Source: Holdemania filiformis DSM 12042 (GTDB lineage Bacteria; Bacillota_I; Bacilli_A; Erysipelotrichales; Erysipelotrichaceae). From it: a stretch of DNA of 40,774 bases. A program made the position numbers and the translations under genes. Below, in pieces: positions 40,493 to 40,774 of the stretch. The DNA lies in assembly GCF_000157995.1 (NCBI RefSeq), contig NZ_GG657553.1, positions 20,877 to 61,650 on the forward strand. Reading direction: 5' to 3'. The notes under the pieces are model-generated. The model was not told the DNA's origin. It searched no databases and saw only the letters and a program-made list of their open reading frames with translations. Position 1 is the stretch's first letter, and each line of letters begins with the position of its first letter.

Positions 40493-40774
40493 ATGCAGAG
40501 AATCGACCGGCTCAGAACTTTAACCAAACAGGAAATTCAAAAAGTCAGATTTGTGTTCGCTCCCACACATCCCGTCTTAGCGGCTTTGGATTATCGGAGT
40601 AACGATCTCTTTCGTTACACATTTGGTTCAGAGGATCAACTGTCCAATAAAATCCTGATCGCTTTTCTATCGGATTTGCTCGGCATTCGGATTGTCCGGC
40701 TGCAGATCCGGGAGAGTGAACCGGTGAAAGCAAATGAAGGTGAAAAAGGGATTCGCTTTGATCTGTTAGTAGAG
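40493..40774 (+). CDS. PD-(D/E)XK (Rpn-type) transposase/nuclease, 5' part only
   Basis: 94 codons are in the window; the gene continues past its end. The segments DLFRYTFGSEDQLSNKILIA, SDLLGIRI and KGIRFDLLVE fit the PD-(D/E)XK nuclease family transposases (Rpn group), in which the Asp of FDLLVE-like strands is a catalytic metal ligand. Such proteins promote DNA cleavage and recombination. AGGAGG stands seven to ten bases before the ATG. It marks a mobile or recently mobile neighbourhood on the right side. Confidence 0.75.
   Translation, partial: MQRIDRLRTLTKQEIQKVRFVFAPTHPVLAALDYRSNDLFRYTFGSEDQLSNKILIAFLSDLLGIRIVRLQIRESEPVKANEGEKGIRFDLLVE

Noticed and set aside
1-40774. CRISPR arrays, tRNA and rRNA genes, riboswitches
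   Set aside because: No regularly spaced repeats and no cloverleaf or conserved RNA motifs were seen on either strand by eye. A covariance-model search would be decisive.

Overview
The window looks like the chromosome of a gut-type, low-to-mid GC Firmicute, most likely an Erysipelotrichia member (Holdemania or Clostridium innocuum type). This rests on the gene content: three mannose-family PTS systems, PRD/Mga-like regulators with EIIB and EIIA-like tails, AGGAGG ribosome sites, cre-like operators and an aryl-sulfate sulfotransferase lipoprotein. The genus is a guess. No rRNA, tRNA or CRISPR array was recognised.

Region 1 (1-11400) is a PTS operon on the plus strand: IIB, IIC, IID, a YcxB-like membrane protein, IIA, a MATE exporter and an MBL-fold hydrolase. 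It is flanked by two paralogous 647-residue regulators, both on the minus strand. A cre-like site lies in the promoter in front of IIB. A decayed winged-helix gene sits between the hydrolase and the second regulator.

Region 2 (11500-14400) is an AT-richer block of small, unrelated plus-strand genes: a two-helix peptide, an Imm68-like immunity protein, a signal peptidase II homologue that appears to start at ATT, a blasticidin-S/cytidine deaminase with a frameshift in its last codons, a MazG-like pyrophosphohydrolase and a DUF7660-like protein. It reads as an accessory or defence-type island. Two housekeeping-type genes (Nif3-like, HAD phosphatase) follow on the minus strand.

Region 3 (16500-27200) is a second PTS operon on the minus strand: IIB, IIC, IID, a 348-residue unknown, a PRD regulator and IIA. 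It has its own cre-like site. Upstream of it are two tandem neutral-ceramidase-fold hydrolases without signal peptides, with a LacI-like gene remnant between them, and a second MATE exporter very similar to the one in region 1. The repeated pairing of PTS, hydrolase and near-identical MATE suggests, as inference, import of a conjugate, cytosolic cleavage and export of the non-sugar part.

Region 4 (27300-34600) holds an AraC regulator with an EamA exporter and a DUF2000 protein, a small protein with an uncertain N-terminus, gpmI, and an aryl-sulfate sulfotransferase lipoprotein followed by a 76-residue protein. Region 5 (34500-40300) is an amino-sugar locus: nagA, a double-SIS protein and a GntR regulator on the minus strand, divergent from PTS IIC, IID and a ChbG/YdjC deacetylase. 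No IIA or IIB gene is present there. The window ends inside a PD-(D/E)XK (Rpn-type) transposase or nuclease gene with a good promoter.
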